A stretch of DNA of 12,300 nucleotides, taken from the NCBI GenBank assembly GCA_025356735.1, contig JANXRT010000199.1:1-12300 (forward strand), written 5' to 3'. The translations under genes were made by a program, and so were the position numbers. This document shows positions 9,393-12,300 of the stretch, piece after piece. Source of the stretch: Acetobacteraceae bacterium. GTDB lineage: Bacteria; Pseudomonadota; Alphaproteobacteria; Acetobacterales; Acetobacteraceae. Below the pieces are notes generated by a model. It was not told where the DNA came from. It did not search any database and worked only from the letters and a program-made list of their open reading frames with translations. Each line of letters opens with the position of its first letter. Within the stretch, counting starts at the first letter, position 1.

Positions 9393-10181
9393 ATGAAACG
9401 CTTCGAGAACAAGGTCGTGATCGTCACCGCCGCCGCCTCGGGCATCGGCTTGGCGATCGCCAAAAGGTTTGCGGGCGAGGGCGCCAGCCTCAGCCTGTCC
9501 GACATCGACGAGCCGGCGCTGCGCGAGCAGGTCGGAAAGATGGCGCTGCCGCCGCACCGAATGCTCGCCGGCCGCACCGACGTCACCGAGATGGCCCAGG
9601 TGGAAGCCCTGATCGCCGCAACGGCGGAAAAGTTCGGCCGGATCGACGTGCTGGTCAACAATGCCGGCATCGGCTGCTTCGGCTACCTGACCGACATCGA
9701 GGTCGATCGTTGGAAGCGCGTCTTCGCGACCGACGTGGACAGCATCTTCTACAGCGTGCGCTTCGCCCTGCCGCATCTGATCCGCTCGGGCGGCTGCATC
9801 GTCAACACCGCCTCGATCTCCGGTCTGTACGGCGATTACGGGTTCGCCGGATACAACGCGGCCAAGGGGGCGGTGGTCAACCTGACCCGCAACCTGGCCA
9901 TCGACCACGCCCAGGACGGCGTGCGGGTCAACGCGATCTGCCCGGGCCTGACCGAAACCCCCGCCACCGCCTGGATGCGCGCCAGCGACGACGTGATGGA
10001 GGCCTACGCCGACCGCCTGCCGATGGGCCGCGCCGGCAAGCCGGAGGAGATGGCCGCCGGCGTCGCCTTCCTCGCCTCCGACGACGCCTCCTACATCACC
10101 GGCCACTGCCTGGTGATCGATGGCGGCCTGACCGCCGCCACCGGCCAACCGAACTTCAAGCGCCTGCTGCCGAAGCGCTGA
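9393..10181 (+). CDS. Short-chain dehydrogenase/reductase (SDR, classical type)
   Basis: A 262-residue cytoplasmic NAD(P)-dependent oxidoreductase. The coenzyme loop is TAAASGIG (12-19), Asp37 after the second strand (SLSDID) favours NAD, and NNAG is at 89-92. The catalytic residues Ser141, Tyr154 and Lys158 (YNAAK) are present, as are PGLTETP (184-190) and the C-terminal ITGHCLVIDGG. Two departures are seen: the first Gly of the TGxxxGxG loop is Ala13, and the fourth catalytic residue, normally Asn in a VNLxG-like strand, appears as Asp114 (ATDVDS). The ATG at 9393 follows GGGGAAAG. Length is normal, with a short basic tail. Its divergent neighbour is a medium-chain alcohol dehydrogenase, so both may act on related alcohols or ketones. 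The substrate is unknown. Confidence 0.92.
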   Translation: MKRFENKVVIVTAAASGIGLAIAKRFAGEGASLSLSDIDEPALREQVGKMALPPHRMLAGRTDVTEMAQVEALIAATAEKFGRIDVLVNNAGIGCFGYLTDIEVDRWKRVFATDVDSIFYSVRFALPHLIRSGGCIVNTASISGLYGDYGFAGYNAAKGAVVNLTRNLAIDHAQDGVRVNAICPGLTETPATAWMRASDDVMEAYADRLPMGRAGKPEEMAAGVAFLASDDASYITGHCLVIDGGLTAATGQPNFKRLLPKR

Positions 10182-10259
10182 TCCAGTCGGCTTATGTCAT
10201 CGCGGTAACCTGTTGTCGAAATGCTTGCGCGGCGCTCGATTCAGGACCATTTTCGACGC

Positions 10260-10529
10260 ATGGGAAACCGTTCGAACCTCGTTCTAGACATGACCCCCGC
10301 GGGCGAGTTCCGCGAACCCGCATCCGACGGCCGCCGGAAAACCCCCTTTGGGGTCCGGCTCGGTCGCACCGCGATCATCGTCGCGTTCATGGCGGCCGGC
10401 CTCGCGGTCGCCGCCCTGGCGCTATGGTTCGCGCTGATCCTGATACCGGTAGCCTTCGCCGCCGGGCTCGTCGCGTGGGCAGCGTTCCGTTTTCATCTGT
10501 GGCGCAACGGAGCGGCACTCCGACGCTAG
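10260..10529 (+). CDS. Small two-helix membrane protein of unknown function
   Basis: I do not recognise a named family. The 89-residue product has a polar N-terminus (LDMTPAGEFREPASDGRRK) and then about 42 nearly uninterrupted hydrophobic residues, roughly 35-77. These would form two membrane helices with a tight turn near ALILIPVAF, and the protein ends with a short basic tail. It is probably an inner-membrane protein. The start is uncertain: ATG 10260 gives the cleaner protein, while ATG 10221 in the same frame adds 13 residues, and neither has a strong ribosome site. It follows the short-chain dehydrogenase in the same direction 78 bases later and converges on the flavin monooxygenase gene 17 bases away. 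The amino acid composition and codon use look like a real gene. Confidence 0.65.
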   Translation: MGNRSNLVLDMTPAGEFREPASDGRRKTPFGVRLGRTAIIVAFMAAGLAVAALALWFALILIPVAFAAGLVAWAAFRFHLWRNGAALRR

Positions 10530-10546
10530 CGAAGCGCTCACCCACC

Positions 10547-11605
10547 CTACAAGCCGACTACGGCGTCGTATTCCATCTGATCTTTAAGAAGCGTTGCCAT
10601 TTCGAACTCCTGCGCCAGCAGCGCGTAGGAGTGCCGCCGCGCCACCGGATCGTGCGCGGTCGAAAGCACCGCCACCTCCCGCACGCCGCAGGACGCTGCC
10701 AGCCGGCGAAGCCTGTCCGCGACGACATCCGGGGTGCCGAATATCGCCCGCGTTTCGATACGTTCCAGCCGCGCCCGGTCGTCATCCGAGTACGGGAACG
10801 CGGCGGCTTCGTCCGGAGAGGCCAACGCCGAAAAAACACCGCGGTCGCGGTTCAGCCGGGCCAGCGCGCGCGATGAGAACAACCGCCTTGCTTCGGCCTC
10901 GGTCTCCGCCGCCAGCGCCCAGACGCAGATCGCGCCGACCGGCTCGGGATGGCGCGCACTGGGCCGGAAGTTGTCGCGATACAGCTTCAACGCGCCCTCC
11001 GCCCCACGCTCGCTGATGAATTGCGCGAAGCAGTGCGGCAGGCCGAAATGCGCCGCCACCTGGGCGCCGAAATCCGAGCTGCCGAGAATCCAGGTTTCCG
11101 GCACCGTCGGCCCCTGCGGCTGCGCCACGATGTCTCGAAATGGATGACCCTCGACCAGCTTCTCGCCCTCCAGCCAGGCCAGAAGGTCGCGCACCGCGGG
11201 CGGAAAATGATCGGCCGCGTTCGCCGCATCGGGGTTGAGCGCATACGCCGTGCGCCCGTCCGACCCCGGCGCGCGGCCGAGCCCGAGATCGATCCGCCCG
11301 GGTGCGATCGCCTCCAGCACCCGGAACTGCTCGGCCACCTTCAACGCCGAGTAGTGCGGCAGCATCACCCCGGCGCTGCCGACCCGGATGCGGCTGGTGG
11401 TGGCGGCGATCGCCGAAATAAGGATTTCAGGCGCGCTGCCGGCGATGCTGTCGGAGTTGTGGTGCTCGGCCACCCAGTAGCGGTGGTATCCCAACCGCTC
11501 GGCGTGCTGGGCCAAGGCTATGCTTTCGCGGATCGAACTCGCCGGCGTCCGGCCCGTCACCACGGTGGACTGGTCGAGCACCGAAAGCAGCAGATCACCC
11601 GTCAT
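10547..11605 (-). CDS. Luciferase-like (LLM) flavin-dependent monooxygenase
   Basis: A 352-residue cytoplasmic oxidoreductase of the bacterial-luciferase family, using reduced FMN (or F420 in some relatives), similar in layout to the MsnO8/YhbW branch. Typical motifs are LSVLDQS at the N-terminus, RYWVAEHHN (42-50), GSAGVMLPHYSALKVAEQF (76-94) and PGRIDLGLGRAPG (102-114). The TIM-barrel-like pattern continues to a C-terminal segment with GTPDVVADRL. Length is usual for the branch. The ATG at 11605-11603 follows AAGGGGCGAG, which overlaps the stop region of the DUF445 gene just 12 bases upstream, so the two are probably co-transcribed. Members act on diverse substrates such as alkanals, sulfonates and antibiotics intermediates; nothing here tells which. 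Confidence 0.92.
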   Translation of the reverse strand: MTGDLLLSVLDQSTVVTGRTPASSIRESIALAQHAERLGYHRYWVAEHHNSDSIAGSAPEILISAIAATTSRIRVGSAGVMLPHYSALKVAEQFRVLEAIAPGRIDLGLGRAPGSDGRTAYALNPDAANAADHFPPAVRDLLAWLEGEKLVEGHPFRDIVAQPQGPTVPETWILGSSDFGAQVAAHFGLPHCFAQFISERGAEGALKLYRDNFRPSARHPEPVGAICVWALAAETEAEARRLFSSRALARLNRDRGVFSALASPDEAAAFPYSDDDRARLERIETRAIFGTPDVVADRLRRLAASCGVREVAVLSTAHDPVARRHSYALLAQEFEMATLLKDQMEYDAVVGL

Positions 11606-11617
11606 CGAACTCGCCCC

Positions 11618-12300
11618 TTAGAAACTGACATGGCCAAAGGCTAGGCGTAGCACGGCATAGACAAGGCCGCCGACCAGGAAGCCGACCAGGGTGCCGTTGA
11701 TGCGAACATATTGCAGGTCGCGCCCGACGCTCAGCTCCAGCCGGTCCGTGATCGTCTCGGTGTCCCAGTTGGCGACCACGCCGCCGATGAACTCGGCGAT
11801 CTCCGCCTGCGCCGCCGGCAGCAGGCCCATGACGATCGTTTCCGCCGCCGTCTGAACGCGCGCGCGCACGGAAACATCCTGCTCCAGCATGGCGCCAAGG
11901 TTGGCGAAGGCGGATTCCAGGAAGGATACCGTGCGCCCGGACGGTTTGCCCGCGTCCGCCTCCAGCGCCAGGCGCAGCCGGGCCCAGACGTCCCACAGCC
12001 AGGCCTGCACCGTCTCGTGCCCGACCACCGCGCGGATGGCGGCACCGATCTCGGCGGCGCGGGCGGGGTCCTCCTCGATCCGGGTGATCTCGCGCCGCAC
12101 CCACTCGTCGAACGCTTCCCGAAGCTCTGATCCGTCCGGGCCGATCTTCTCCAACTCGGCGTTCAGGCTGCGCAGCACGCGCTCGGCGACGGTGGCGCCC
12201 AGCGCCCAGCCGACCAGCCGCCCACCCTGCTCGCGCACCCGCTCCTCGATGACCACGCGCACGCTGTCCTGCTTGCTCGCCAGCAACGCCTTGACCTGGC
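11618..12300 (-). CDS. DUF445 family membrane protein, C-terminal part (truncated by window edge)
   Basis: The C-terminal 226 residues of a DUF445 (YjiN-like) protein; the frame is still open at the window edge, so the true start lies outside. The visible part is largely charged and helical (REQGGRLVGWALG, EEDPARAAEIG). It ends in the family signature GRDLQYVRINGTLVGFLVGG followed by one hydrophobic membrane segment and a short tail HVSF. The DUF445 function is not established; members are inner-membrane proteins anchored at both ends. It precedes the flavin monooxygenase gene by 12 bases on the same strand. A TTG codon at 12286 could be read as a start, but the normal family length of around 400 residues argues against it. 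Confidence 0.85.
   Translation of the reverse strand, partial: QVKALLASKQDSVRVVIEERVREQGGRLVGWALGATVAERVLRSLNAELEKIGPDGSELREAFDEWVRREITRIEEDPARAAEIGAAIRAVVGHETVQAWLWDVWARLRLALEADAGKPSGRTVSFLESAFANLGAMLEQDVSVRARVQTAAETIVMGLLPAAQAEIAEFIGGVVANWDTETITDRLELSVGRDLQYVRINGTLVGFLVGGLVYAVLRLAFGHVSF

Noticed and set aside
9341..10876. Open frame of 511 codons on the plus strand spanning two genes
   Set aside because: It is a second frame of the short-chain dehydrogenase, with Arg-rich nonsense composition; no family features.

Overview
The window is about two-thirds GC, gene dense and almost fully coding. Codon use (third positions mostly G or C), the branched-chain amino acid type ABC transporter and Tat-like signal peptides suggest the chromosome of an alphaproteobacterium. 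An Acetobacteraceae/Rhodospirillales-type organism is my best guess, but this is inference from gene style, since no rRNA or other marker gene is present. There are no tRNA or rRNA genes, CRISPR arrays, insertion sequences or phage genes.

Layout. (1) Positions 1-1238, minus: the N-terminal third of a copper-type P1B ATPase, cut by the window edge. Its metal-binding front end is a YHS domain plus a heavy-metal-binding CPMHP/CPICGM domain. (2) Positions 1239-1603: a 365-base gene-free stretch, locally AT-rich. It holds a strong intrinsic terminator for the operon to its right, a candidate promoter embedded in two perfect palindromes, and a run of ten G. (3) Positions 1604-7456, minus: a six-gene ABC uptake operon in the order substrate-binding protein 1, LivH, LivM, LivG, LivF, substrate-binding protein 2. 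The permease and ATPase genes overlap by 1-4 bases. A terminator-like hairpin sits just before the last gene. (4) Positions 7457-7577: a divergent control region with two inverted repeats. (5) Positions 7578-8279, plus: a HAD-family phosphatase, which abuts with no gap a convergent zinc-dependent medium-chain alcohol dehydrogenase (8280-9311, minus). (6) A divergent short-chain dehydrogenase (9393-10181, plus) is followed by a small two-helix membrane protein (about 10260-10529, plus). (7) Positions 10547-12300, minus: a DUF445 membrane protein (cut by the right edge) followed 12 bases later by a luciferase-like flavin monooxygenase, apparently one transcription unit.

How they may work together. 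The liv-type operon should import an amino acid or related small polar or amide compound. The neighbouring phosphatase, alcohol dehydrogenase and short-chain dehydrogenase look like small-molecule catabolism, possibly of a polyol or hydroxy acid, but nothing in the sequence ties them to the transported ligand. The copper ATPase exports Cu(+) and is probably controlled separately.

I did not find a clearly new system. The points most worth a second look are the two-binding-protein operon with an internal terminator-like hairpin, the palindromic promoter region ahead of the copper ATPase, and two unusual active-site or metal-site details in the dehydrogenases.
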